Shown: one piece after another, positions 1-8,856 of the stretch
Position numbering within the stretch: the stretch's first letter is position 1
Layout: every line of letters begins with the position of its first letter
NCBI RefSeq assembly: GCF_003412465.1
Contig: NZ_QTJV01000004.1
Span: 248,001-312,000, forward strand
Length of the DNA stretch: 64,000 nucleotides
From: Chitinophaga silvisoli
GTDB lineage: Bacteria > Bacteroidota > Bacteroidia > Chitinophagales > Chitinophagaceae
Reading direction: 5' to 3'
Notes under the pieces: generated by a model
Seen by the model: only the letters and a program-made list of their open reading frames with translations
The model's database searches: none
What the model was told of the DNA's origin: nothing
Translations under genes and position numbers: made by a program

Positions 1-759
1 CGGATCGATGAAAACGATTTTGGCAACATGACCTGGAGTTGTATCCACGAAGGCGGTCATGCACTGTACGAACAGGGCCTGCCTGTTGATAATTATGGAT
101 TGCCATGTGGCGAAGCAGCCAGTTTAGGCATTCATGAATCACAGTCAAGATTATGGGAAAATAACGTAGGCCGCAGCCTCCCCTTCTGGCAATATCATTA
201 TGCTGCCCTGCAGGCCCGCTTCCCTGAAAACCTGCAGCATGTATCGCTGGACGACTTTTATAAAGCGATCAACCAGGTAAAACCCTCCCTGATCCGTACC
301 GAAGCCGATGAACTGACTTATCACTTCCATGTGATGATCCGTTATGAAATAGAAAAGGGATTGCTGGATGGCACTTACTCTACCAAAGACCTCAATGAAG
401 TATGGAATAAGTACTATCGTGAATACCTGCACGTAGATGTACCAGATGATAATCAAGGAGTATTGCAGGACATTCACTGGTCACATGGCAGCTTCGGTTA
501 TTTCCCGACTTACTCCCTGGGCAGCCTGTATGCAGCACAGTTTTTTATAGCTGCCCAGAAGCAGATCCCGGGATTGATTGAGCAGATCACAAAGGGAGAC
601 TATAAACAATTACTTAGCTGGCTGCGCGATGAAATCCATCATCATGGCCGGTATTACACCAGCAATGAATTGTGTGAGAAGGTCACGGGAGAACCATTGG
701 CTTTCAAGTACTTCCTGGATTATGCAACGGAAAAGTACCATCACATTTACAACGTATAA
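1..759 (+). CDS. Carboxypeptidase Taq family (M32) metallopeptidase, C-terminal part
   Basis: The reading frame is open from the first base, so the gene starts outside the window; 252 residues remain, about half of the usual length near 500. The fragment opens with the family's conserved stretch and holds the zinc motif HEGGH at fragment residues 16-20 and HESQSR at 45-50, which supplies the third metal ligand in M32 enzymes. M32 enzymes are cytoplasmic zinc carboxypeptidases that trim residues from peptide C-termini. The gene ends 8 bp before a strong hairpin terminator and faces the next gene tail to tail. The family assignment is firm; the substrate is not known from sequence. Confidence 0.93.
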   Translation, partial: RIDENDFGNMTWSCIHEGGHALYEQGLPVDNYGLPCGEAASLGIHESQSRLWENNVGRSLPFWQYHYAALQARFPENLQHVSLDDFYKAINQVKPSLIRTEADELTYHFHVMIRYEIEKGLLDGTYSTKDLNEVWNKYYREYLHVDVPDDNQGVLQDIHWSHGSFGYFPTYSLGSLYAAQFFIAAQKQIPGLIEQITKGDYKQLLSWLRDEIHHHGRYYTSNELCEKVTGEPLAFKYFLDYATEKYHHIYNV

Positions 760-767
760 ATTAAAAC

Positions 768-803
768 AAAAAAGCTTTTGCACGATGGCAAAAGCTTTTT
801 TGT
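768..803. terminator. Bidirectional intrinsic terminator
   Basis: A perfect stem (AAAAGCTTTTG paired with CAAAAGCTTTT, 8-nt loop) is flanked by A and T runs on both sides, so it can stop transcription in both directions between the converging peptidase and rhodanese-thioredoxin genes. Confidence 0.8.
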
Positions 804-890
804 TTGGATAATGGCTTGCTGGTATAGGGATACGGTCCAGCTAATAGCAATAAAATAAATTCAATTGGCTTCGGCTTGCCACAGATGACA

Positions 891-1553
891 TTAGTTTAAT
901 TCTACAACGCCTGTTTTTCTCCAGACTTCCTGTCCCTCTTTGTAAAGGATAAAAGTAGGTAAGGTAGTAGCCCCCAGCGTTTTAATTACATTAGTATCTT
1001 TGCTACCATCTACTTTTAACAGTTTAACACCTGCATGCGATTTCAAATAAGCAGCTACTACAGGCTCCATTTTCTGACAGGGAGGACACCAGTCAGCGCC
1101 TATCTCGATTAATACATCACCTTCAGATACCTTTCCTGTAAAGTCGATCAGCGTGAGCTGAGGGATATTATTCCCCCCTTCTACTTCGAGACCCGCACCT
1201 TTCCAGGCAGCTAGGCCACCCTCCAGTTCTACAACATTCGAGAATCCCTTATCGCGCATTTGCTTAGCTGCCGCAGCTGCACGGGGACCACTCAGGCAAT
1301 ATACATATACCGGTTGCTGCTTATTCAGGTACTGGATTCTTTCATTGAATTCCTCTTCCCTTGCAAAGTCAGCCTGCATAGCGTGTGGCAGGTGCCCGCT
1401 ACTGTATTCAGCCAAGGTACGTACATCAAATACCTGTACTCCCGATTGTTTAATTCCTGTCTGAAATACGTCAGGTTTTACCACATTGTTATTCTGTGCA
1501 AATACAGCAGTACTCATGCATAAAAGGAAAATGCATATAATAAATTTACACAT
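891..1553 (-). CDS. Exported rhodanese-thioredoxin fusion protein
   Basis: The 220-residue protein starts at MCKFIICIF, giving a clean signal peptide that ends near residue 19 (VFA-Q). A longer frame upstream to 1646 would bury the signal peptide, so I reject it. Residues 30-125 form a rhodanese domain with the active-site loop CLSGPRA (Cys86). Residues 130-220 form a thioredoxin domain with WCPPC at 155-159 and a cis-proline (LPT) near 199. The fusion suggests handling of sulfane sulfur or disulfides in the periplasm, with the thioredoxin half able to reduce a persulfide on Cys86; that coupling is inference. It is divergent from the PKD gene that follows. Confidence 0.88.
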   Translation of the reverse strand: MCKFIICIFLLCMSTAVFAQNNNVVKPDVFQTGIKQSGVQVFDVRTLAEYSSGHLPHAMQADFAREEEFNERIQYLNKQQPVYVYCLSGPRAAAAAKQMRDKGFSNVVELEGGLAAWKGAGLEVEGGNNIPQLTLIDFTGKVSEGDVLIEIGADWCPPCQKMEPVVAAYLKSHAGVKLLKVDGSKDTNVIKTLGATTLPTFILYKEGQEVWRKTGVVELN

Positions 1554-1734
1554 CGTAAATTTGCCGTATATTGTTGAGCTTGTGCCAACAGATAAAGCTG
1601 GAATAACTTTTGTGTGATTTTCTTTTCTACTCTGAACCATTAACAATTTGTTTACGTTTACTTAACGTTACTCTTATACCGGACTAACGTTAAAAAATTG
1701 AACCTTTATTATTTAAAACCTATGCTACTGTCGA

Positions 1735-4700
1735 ATGCCGAACGACATTAGCCATATCCGGAGAATGAAACACCAACGCCTAAGCCCTCTTGTCCGCACC
1801 TGGTATGCAGCTGCATACACTTGTGTAATGATTCTGCTCTCTGCTTTCAGCGTGCAGGCTCAAAACACAGCAGCATTCACTGCTGATAACTTTACAGGAT
1901 GTGGAACTGCCTATGTACAATTTATTAATCAGTCTACCACAGGAGGTTCAGCTTCCTGGGATTTTGGGGATGGAGGAGCGAAATCGACCCTCTGGAACCC
2001 CACGCGCTCCTTTACTAAACCGGGCACATACACTGTAACTCTTACAGTTACGTTTGCCAACGGCACTACGGGAAGCGCTACCCACACTGTAAATGTATAT
2101 AAAAAACCAACAGCACAGTTTACTACTGATGTTACGAGCGGTTGTACGCCGCTGCCTGTAAAGTTTACAGACCAGTCGACTGCCGGTGATGGTACTATAA
2201 GTAGTATCAACTGGGACTTCGGCGACGGTAACGGGACTACGGGTGCCACTGCCAACTATACTTATACGGTAGGAGGCGATTATGCTGCCACTACTATCGT
2301 GACCAACAGTTATGGTTGTACTAACAGCTTTTCCCAGATTATTCATGCAAGCGCCACCCCTGCCCCTGCATTCACCAGCAATACCCAGGGAAGCTGTAAG
2401 GCCCCGCTCACGGTTAACTTTACCAACAATACGACTATCAATACTACCGGTAACCCGGCTATCACCTACCTCTGGGATTTCGGAGATGGCAGCACAAGTG
2501 CTGATATGAACCCGATTCATACATATACCTCCGAAGGTAAATTCAATGTTACGCTGACGGCCACTTCCGCTGATGGGTGTTCAAAAACGATTTCTCAAAC
2601 AGCTTATATCCAGATCGCTACTATTGCGGCAGACTTTAGCATCACAGAGAGTCTTTGTAAGGGTACCGTCCTGCATTTTGTCAATACGACTCAGCCAGCT
2701 CCACAGAGTGCTACCTGGACTTTCTCTGACGGTGATGTACAAACTACAGTTGACGCAGTCAAGACTTTTAATACCCCGGGAACCTATTCGGTTACTTTAT
2801 CCGCACTGACCCAGGATGGCTGTCAGGCCAATGTAACCAGGACCTTCACCATCTCTGATATTCCTACTGCGAGTGTTGGGGTTACCCCCACTACTGCCTG
2901 TAAAGTGCCTGCTACTTTCAATTTTACCGGTAATACCACCGGCGCTACCGCCTGGCAATGGGACTTTGGAGATGGTGGTACCTCTACTGTAAAAAATACC
3001 AGTCACCAGTATAATGCGGAAGGTGCCTTTACCATAACGCTGCAGGCCAGTAATGCTGCGGGTTGTACGGCCACTGCTACCAATACTGTCAGGGTACAGA
3101 AACCAATCCTGACCATCGATGGTTTAGCAGAAGGTTGCGTACCACTGGAAGACAAGTTCAGTCCAATCATAGCCTCTGCAGATCCGGTAGTAGGCTGGGC
3201 ATGGGATTTTGGCGATGGTACAACTTCCACCGATAAAATACCTACTCACATCTTTACACAGGAAGGTAACTATATTGTCACCTTAACCATTACTACGCAG
3301 GGCGGTTGTACTCAAAGCGCTTCTATGACAGTGCGGGTGGGTAATCCTGTCAATGTGGATTTTACGGTAGATCAGACCACCGGTTGTCAGCCTACTGTTT
3401 TCCATTTTACCAACACCTCTACACCTGCAGGTACTGAGTGGCAATGGACATTCCAGGAAACAAACGGGAATGGTTCTTCTTCTTTGCAAAACCCTACTTA
3501 TACCTGGACCTCCATTGGTACACATACTGTAATCCTGACTGTGATCAACAATGGTTGCCGGCAGACGCTTACGAAAACGAACCTGATCACCATTTATCCG
3601 CCATCAGCGGCATTTACTGTAGCACCGGTGAATTGTACGAATATTTACCAGCGTTCATTTATTGACGGATCTGATTTTGGTACCAGTACTACCAAATTAT
3701 GGAACTGGGATTTTGGTGACGGCAGCAGTTCTACCATTCAAAACCCAACACATGTATATGCTAAGGGTGGTACTTATACAGTTACCCTCACCGTGGATAA
3801 TGGTAGTTGTCAATCCGTATACAGCACGACTGTTACCATAATAGACGAAACACCAAAGATCTATGCAGATGTTACGACTATCTGTAAAAATGGTACTGTT
3901 AACTTTGCAATGGATCCCGTAAGCGCTAATCATTTTGCCACCTATCTCTGGAAGTTTGGGGACGGAGCTACCTACACTACAGCGGCACAGGGACCTATCG
4001 GTTATGTATATCCAACTCCTGGCGATTATACGGCCAGCCTGGAATTGACCGATATATATGGTTGTCCGCATATTTCCAATACCATTCCTATTTCAGTGAA
4101 TGGTGCAAATGCGAAGTTCTCTATTGAAACCAGGCAATGTAAGGGTATTGCGATCACCTTCACCGATGAGTCAACTACTAAAACAGGCAATACGATTGTA
4201 TCCTGGACATGGGATTACGGTGATGGTTCTACGCCTGAAGTATTTACCACTGCTACTCCTACTGTAACACATACTTATACAGCTATCAACAATTATCCTG
4301 TGACCCTGACAGTTAAGGATAATACTGGTTGCGAAGACAGTTATACCGCTACTGCCCGCGTGGCAAATATCATTGCAGCATTTGGCGGCCCGGATAGTAT
4401 AGCATGTCTGAACACTCCTTATCAGTTCTCTAACTCTTCCATCACCACACCACTTACTTACCAGTGGGATTTCGGTGATGGCACGACCAGTACTGATGCC
4501 ACACCTGCACATACTTATACAGTGCCTGGCAAGTATACCGTATCGCTGATGATTGAAGGTACTACCGGTTGCCGCGATACGATCACTACTGTAGATTACC
4601 TGCGTGTACCAAACCCGATAGCAGATTTCAGCTTCCCTGCTGTAGCTGCGGATGTTTGTCCACCGGTAAAAATTCAGTTTACCAACCTCTCTTCCGATTA

Positions 4701-6630
4701 TGTAAGTTCTGCCTGGAGTTTTGGGGATGTCAGCTCTTCTACTGAGCAGGATCCGCTGCACAACTATATCAAGGCAGGTACTTTCGGCATAACCCTTACT
4801 GTTTATTCACAGGGTGGCTGTGCGAGTGCTGTAGCAGGACCTAAAAATATTTTTATCGATGGGCCCAATGGTAGTTATACCGTAACACCGGAAACAGGTT
4901 GTTATCCACTTGCGGTAACAATGAATGCTAACTCTACATCGGCTATTAAATACATCTGGGACTTTGGGGATGGTCATTCTGAAACCACGACTACCCCTAC
5001 TTCTCCTGCTTACACTTATCCACAGGAAGGTGTGTACTATCCTGTAGTATTGCTGGAAGATGCCCGCGGATGTCGTGTTGCAGCAGATGGTGAATCCAAA
5101 GTAATTGCTGATAAAGTCACTGCTAATTTCGGCACGGATGTGACCCAGGCTTGTGATGGCGGCACTGTACTCTTTTCAGATTCTTCTCACAGCGTATCAT
5201 CTGAACTGGGGATGGATATGACTTATGCCTGGGATTTTGGTGTCACTACCAAAACTGATGATGTAGGTACAGGTCCGGCACCTTCTTATGTATATGATGC
5301 ACCGGGTACTTACAATGTAACGCTGACTACGACGAGTGCCTATGGTTGTGTGAACACCATTCAAAAAGAAATTGTAGTAGAGCCTAAGCCGGTAGCATCT
5401 ATAGATGCAGCAGGTCCATTGTGTACGGGTACTACCCTGCAACTGACCGGACATGAGTCTAAAAATATTCCAGATACCAAATGGAGCTGGGATATCCTGG
5501 GGCAAAACTATTTAGTTCAAACACCGCCTGCTACGACATTCAACCAATCAGGTGACCAGGTAATCACCCTGACCATTACTACTGCCAGCGGTATTTGTAG
5601 CAGTACTGCTACGCAGACTATCAGTGTAGTAGACTATCCTGCGCTGAATCCGGATCCCGTAAGTGCAAGTCTGTGCCGGGGGGGTTCGCTCACGTTGCAT
5701 GCGAATACTGATGCTGATGCAACTGTGACCTGGACAGATTATAAGATTAATGATAGTCATAGCGCCAATCCTGTGATCACGCCTGACATTGATACGACTT
5801 ATCATGTAAAAGTGGAGAATGCGGCGGGGTGTGCCAAAGAAGCGGATATTCCGATTGTGGTATCTCAGCCGTTTACAGTAACAGCTACTGATACCTTTAT
5901 CTGTAAAAATGGTTCTGCACAGCTGCATGCTTCCGGAGCGGTAACTTACCAATGGTCTCCGGCTACAGGGCTGAGCAACCCTTCAGGACAAAATCCAATG
6001 GCATACCCTGATACGACGACCACTTATACAGTAACTGGTTATGGTAAGGATGCCTGCTTTACTTCGCAGGCACTTGCAGTAGTCACTGTACATCCGCTGC
6101 CTGAAGTGAATGCAGGTCCGGATATCACATTGGCTACGGGTAGCAGTTACCAGATTCCGGTGGTAGGTAGTAATGATATTACAACTGTAGAATGGTGGCC
6201 TGTGAATTACCTGGATTGTGTGGATTGTCTGAAGCCGACAGCGACACCAAAAACTACGACTACCTATACAGTAACGGCGACCAATGCATATGGCTGTAAG
6301 GGTGTGGATGATATCACGATCAAGATGGTGTGTGAATCAGGCAATACCTGGCTGCCGAATACTTTCACGCCTAACAATGATGGACAGAATGATATTTTCT
6401 ACATCAGGGGGCGTGGTATCAAGACGATTAAATCATGGAGAATATATAACCGTTGGGGACAATTAGTATTTGAAAGGACAAACTTTAGTGTTGAAGATCC
6501 TACGAGCGGATGGGATGGAAAAGTAAAAGGTGTGCCTGTGAACCCGGATGTGTTTGTATATGTGGCCGAAGTGGTCTGCGATACGAATGAGGACTTTACC
6601 CTGAAGGGTAACGTAATGCTGTTACGATAA
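1735..6630 (+). CDS. Giant PKD-repeat surface protein with type B T9SS sorting domain
   Basis: This is a 1631-residue exported protein. After a signal peptide ending at QAQ (about residue 43) it carries about fifteen PKD-like beta-sandwich repeats, each marked by a WDFGDG-type motif (some degenerate, e.g. TFSDGD, WDILGQ). Two Ig-like segments follow, around 1310-1460. The last 85 or so residues are the gliding-motility-associated (CHU_C, type B) sorting tail, starting at the FTPNNDGQND motif, with IYNRWGQLVFE and ending in VMLLR. Type B tails direct export by T9SS. Repeats differ in DNA sequence, so this is an old array. Start: ATG at 1735 or the in-frame ATG at 1765, which gives a more usual signal-peptide n-region. 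Followed after 39 bp by PorP/SprF, its likely partner. Role as adhesin or glycan binder is inferred. Confidence 0.92.
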   Translation: MPNDISHIRRMKHQRLSPLVRTWYAAAYTCVMILLSAFSVQAQNTAAFTADNFTGCGTAYVQFINQSTTGGSASWDFGDGGAKSTLWNPTRSFTKPGTYTVTLTVTFANGTTGSATHTVNVYKKPTAQFTTDVTSGCTPLPVKFTDQSTAGDGTISSINWDFGDGNGTTGATANYTYTVGGDYAATTIVTNSYGCTNSFSQIIHASATPAPAFTSNTQGSCKAPLTVNFTNNTTINTTGNPAITYLWDFGDGSTSADMNPIHTYTSEGKFNVTLTATSADGCSKTISQTAYIQIATIAADFSITESLCKGTVLHFVNTTQPAPQSATWTFSDGDVQTTVDAVKTFNTPGTYSVTLSALTQDGCQANVTRTFTISDIPTASVGVTPTTACKVPATFNFTGNTTGATAWQWDFGDGGTSTVKNTSHQYNAEGAFTITLQASNAAGCTATATNTVRVQKPILTIDGLAEGCVPLEDKFSPIIASADPVVGWAWDFGDGTTSTDKIPTHIFTQEGNYIVTLTITTQGGCTQSASMTVRVGNPVNVDFTVDQTTGCQPTVFHFTNTSTPAGTEWQWTFQETNGNGSSSLQNPTYTWTSIGTHTVILTVINNGCRQTLTKTNLITIYPPSAAFTVAPVNCTNIYQRSFIDGSDFGTSTTKLWNWDFGDGSSSTIQNPTHVYAKGGTYTVTLTVDNGSCQSVYSTTVTIIDETPKIYADVTTICKNGTVNFAMDPVSANHFATYLWKFGDGATYTTAAQGPIGYVYPTPGDYTASLELTDIYGCPHISNTIPISVNGANAKFSIETRQCKGIAITFTDESTTKTGNTIVSWTWDYGDGSTPEVFTTATPTVTHTYTAINNYPVTLTVKDNTGCEDSYTATARVANIIAAFGGPDSIACLNTPYQFSNSSITTPLTYQWDFGDGTTSTDATPAHTYTVPGKYTVSLMIEGTTGCRDTITTVDYLRVPNPIADFSFPAVAADVCPPVKIQFTNLSSDYVSSAWSFGDVSSSTEQDPLHNYIKAGTFGITLTVYSQGGCASAVAGPKNIFIDGPNGSYTVTPETGCYPLAVTMNANSTSAIKYIWDFGDGHSETTTTPTSPAYTYPQEGVYYPVVLLEDARGCRVAADGESKVIADKVTANFGTDVTQACDGGTVLFSDSSHSVSSELGMDMTYAWDFGVTTKTDDVGTGPAPSYVYDAPGTYNVTLTTTSAYGCVNTIQKEIVVEPKPVASIDAAGPLCTGTTLQLTGHESKNIPDTKWSWDILGQNYLVQTPPATTFNQSGDQVITLTITTASGICSSTATQTISVVDYPALNPDPVSASLCRGGSLTLHANTDADATVTWTDYKINDSHSANPVITPDIDTTYHVKVENAAGCAKEADIPIVVSQPFTVTATDTFICKNGSAQLHASGAVTYQWSPATGLSNPSGQNPMAYPDTTTTYTVTGYGKDACFTSQALAVVTVHPLPEVNAGPDITLATGSSYQIPVVGSNDITTVEWWPVNYLDCVDCLKPTATPKTTTTYTVTATNAYGCKGVDDITIKMVCESGNTWLPNTFTPNNDGQNDIFYIRGRGIKTIKSWRIYNRWGQLVFERTNFSVEDPTSGWDGKVKGVPVNPDVFVYVAEVVCDTNEDFTLKGNVMLLR

Positions 6631-6669
6631 ACAGTGATTACCATATTCCTATTTAAAAATTTGCCAAGC

Positions 6670-7701
6670 ATGAGAAGGAATTGTAGAAAGCTGTTTGTGG
6701 CACTTTGTTTATGTCTGAGTTCCAGACTAATGGCGCAGGATATTCACCTGTCGCAGTTTTATGAGACCCCCATTCTGCGAAACCCCGCACTGATAGGTCT
6801 TTTCAATGGCGATTACCGGGTACAGGCAGTGTACAGGAATCAGTGGAATAGTGTGACGATTCCTTATCAAACGGGTGCTGTGAGTGGGGAGCTGAAATTC
6901 CCGATAGGTCGTGGGGAGGACTTCCTTACAACAGGTGCACAGTTTACCTACGACAGAGCGGGTACTGCCAAATTGCAGGCCGTACAGATCCTGCCGGCGA
7001 TCAACTACCATAAGTCACTGAGTGAGGTGAAGAACATGTTCCTGTCAGTGGGCTTCATGGGTGGATTTGTGCAGAGACAATTTGATGCCACTAAGCTCAC
7101 GTTCAATAACCAGTATACGAATGGGCGTTATGATCCTACCGTTGCTTCCGGCGAAGAAGGCAGATTAGCGCTGCGTGGATATGGCTATTGGGATGCTGGT
7201 GCTGGCATCAGTTTCAACAGTACCATCGGTGAAGATGTGAATTATTATATAGGGGCGGCCTTGTTTCACTTCAATCGTCCAAGAGTGTCTTTTTATAAAG
7301 ACAACAGTATTACGATGGATCCCAAGTATACTTTCAATGCGGGTATTACCATCCCGATGGAAGACAGGTTGAAACTGATAGCGCAGTATAATGAGATTCA
7401 TGAAGGCGCTTATTCGGAGTATAATGGTGGCGCGATATTAGGGTATATGTTATACAATGAGGGCCTGGAAAGTACCCGGGGCATTTATGGGGGAGTGTTT
7501 GTACGCTGGGGAGATGCCGTGATACCAACCATGCGCCTGGATATGGACAAGTACGAGATCAGTATGACGTACGACTGTAACATTTCAAAACTAAAAACGG
7601 CGAGTCAGAGTTTTGGGGGATTTGAGTTAGCACTGGTATTTAAAGGATTCCTGAATAGCAGGAATAGTACCCTGGATGCCGTGCATTGTCCAAGATTTTA
7701 A
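6670..7701 (+). CDS. PorP/SprF family type IX secretion outer-membrane protein
   Basis: A 343-residue protein starting at MRRNCRKLF, which gives a signal peptide ending at LMAQ; an upstream in-frame ATG at 6634 would add 12 residues ahead of it. The mature N-terminus DIHLSQFYETPILRNPAL is the PorP/SprF hallmark, followed by alternating beta-strand sequence with many aromatic residues, as in an outer-membrane barrel. SprF-type proteins are needed for secretion or surface attachment of particular large T9SS cargo proteins. It lies 39 bp behind the 1631-residue type B cargo, on the same strand, so it is probably its dedicated partner. It is paralogous to the protein at 23001-24032. Confidence 0.92.
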   Translation: MRRNCRKLFVALCLCLSSRLMAQDIHLSQFYETPILRNPALIGLFNGDYRVQAVYRNQWNSVTIPYQTGAVSGELKFPIGRGEDFLTTGAQFTYDRAGTAKLQAVQILPAINYHKSLSEVKNMFLSVGFMGGFVQRQFDATKLTFNNQYTNGRYDPTVASGEEGRLALRGYGYWDAGAGISFNSTIGEDVNYYIGAALFHFNRPRVSFYKDNSITMDPKYTFNAGITIPMEDRLKLIAQYNEIHEGAYSEYNGGAILGYMLYNEGLESTRGIYGGVFVRWGDAVIPTMRLDMDKYEISMTYDCNISKLKTASQSFGGFELALVFKGFLNSRNSTLDAVHCPRF

Positions 7702-7721
7702 TTCCCTTATTAATCCTTTAC

Positions 7722-7729
7722 TATATTTG
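7722..7729 (+). promoter_or_regulatory. Promoter -7 box for the peroxiredoxin gene
   Basis: TATATTTG matches the Bacteroidota -7 consensus TAnnTTTG and lies 20 bp before the start codon. Confidence 0.6.
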
Positions 7730-7749
7730 CCCGTCTAAAAAATTATAAA

Positions 7750-8220
7750 ATGAGCATCGCAATCGGCACAAAGGCACCAGCATTTTCTCTGAATGATACA
7801 GAGAAGAAGAAAGTAACCCTGGAAGATTTCAAAGGACAGAACCTGGTTATCCTGTTCTTTCCGCTGGCATTTACCAGTGTATGTACAGCAGAGCTGTGCA
7901 GTGTAAGAGATTCCCTGGCTACGTATAATGGTTTGAATACAGCAGTAGTTGGTATTTCTGTAGACTCACCGTTTACCCTGGGTAAATTTAAGGCAGAGCA
8001 GAACCTGAACTTCCCGTTGTTGTCTGACTTCAACAAAGAAGCATCTCAGGCTTATGGTGCTTATTATGACAATTTCGTACTGGACCTGAAAGGGGTTTCC
8101 AAGAGAGCAGCTTTCGTGGTAGACAAAGAAGGTACTGTGAAGTATGCACAGGTGCTAGAGTCTGCTGGAGATCTGCCTGATTTTGAAGCAATTAAGAAAA
8201 CACTGGCTGATTTGCAATAA
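7750..8220 (+). CDS. Peroxiredoxin of the AhpC/TSA superfamily
   Basis: A 156-residue cytoplasmic thiol peroxidase that should reduce hydrogen peroxide or organic peroxides. The thioredoxin-fold motif PLAFTSVC gives the peroxidatic Cys45. A second cysteine at 50 (CTAELC) sits where the resolving cysteine lies in PrxQ/Bcp enzymes, although the PLAFTS context is closer to AhpE-like enzymes. No signal peptide. It has its own TAnnTTTG promoter, so it is probably transcribed separately from the PorP/SprF gene before it. Superfamily certain, subfamily not. Confidence 0.9.
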   Translation: MSIAIGTKAPAFSLNDTEKKKVTLEDFKGQNLVILFFPLAFTSVCTAELCSVRDSLATYNGLNTAVVGISVDSPFTLGKFKAEQNLNFPLLSDFNKEASQAYGAYYDNFVLDLKGVSKRAAFVVDKEGTVKYAQVLESAGDLPDFEAIKKTLADLQ

Positions 8221-8255
8221 AAATTGCCGAAAAGCGTTAATTTTTGTTAAAAACT

Positions 8256-8296
8256 AATGGCAGTGCTTCCTTTTTGGCCTGCCATTTGTTATTTTT
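8256..8296 (+). terminator. Probable terminator after the peroxiredoxin
   Basis: AATGGCAG pairs with CTGCCATT across a 15-nt loop and is followed by a T-rich run. It lies 36 bp after the stop codon. Confidence 0.5.
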
Positions 8297-8432
8297 ACAA
8301 TAGGAAATTGGATAATGCGGGTTTCACTATAATAATATATTATATAATATGATAGATTATTTTATTGTGCCAGCCCCGCTATTTTAGAACGAAAATTAAT
8401 AGATATTCGAAAAAATCTTTATCTTTACGGGT

Positions 8433-8786
8433 ATGTGGAAAACCTTTACTCTTTTACTTACATGTTTTATGCTTCTGACCACCCTGGTTACCAGGGCGCA
8501 GACGTATAAACCTGCTTCATCAGGTACTGATGGGGGGAGTAAAATTGTGAAGTTGTATCCTAATCCTGCATCCTCGAGAATAAATTTTGAATTACAGCAT
8601 AATAACGAACAGGTTTATGATCTTATTGTATTCAATTTTCTCGGAAAGATGGTGAGCCAGATAAAGAATGTGAGTAATAAGACAACGGTGGAGCTGGATG
8701 GGTATTATAGTGGGTTGTATATATTCCAGTTGAGAGACAGGCAGGGAACCCTGGTGGAGTCGGGGAAATTTAATGTGGTCAAGTAG
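8433..8786 (+). CDS. Minimal exported protein consisting mostly of a type A T9SS sorting domain
   Basis: A 117-residue protein with a signal peptide of about 22 residues (cleavage after TRA), a linker of about 15, and then an 80-residue type A sorting domain: the YPNPASSRINFEL opening, a central FNFLGKMV strand, and the closing GLYIFQLRD...GKFNVVK. Normally this domain is the tail of a much larger T9SS cargo, here there is no passenger. A TATCTTTA -7-like box at 8420-8427 sits only 5 bp before the start. It could be a degraded cargo gene, or a small protein that itself uses or occupies the T9SS. No upstream coding remnant is visible in 8221-8432. Confidence 0.85.
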   Translation: MWKTFTLLLTCFMLLTTLVTRAQTYKPASSGTDGGSKIVKLYPNPASSRINFELQHNNEQVYDLIVFNFLGKMVSQIKNVSNKTTVELDGYYSGLYIFQLRDRQGTLVESGKFNVVK

Positions 8787-8803
8787 TTTATAAAGATATT
8801 TAA

Positions 8804-8836
8804 TAAAAAGGCTGTCTCGCGACAGCCTTTTTTATT
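8804..8836. terminator. Bidirectional intrinsic terminator
   Basis: AAAAAGGCTGTC, a 4-nt TCGC loop and GACAGCCTTTTTT form a perfect stem with A and T tracts, between two converging genes. Confidence 0.85.
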
Positions 8837-8856
8837 TGTAGTTTATTCGATCTAAA

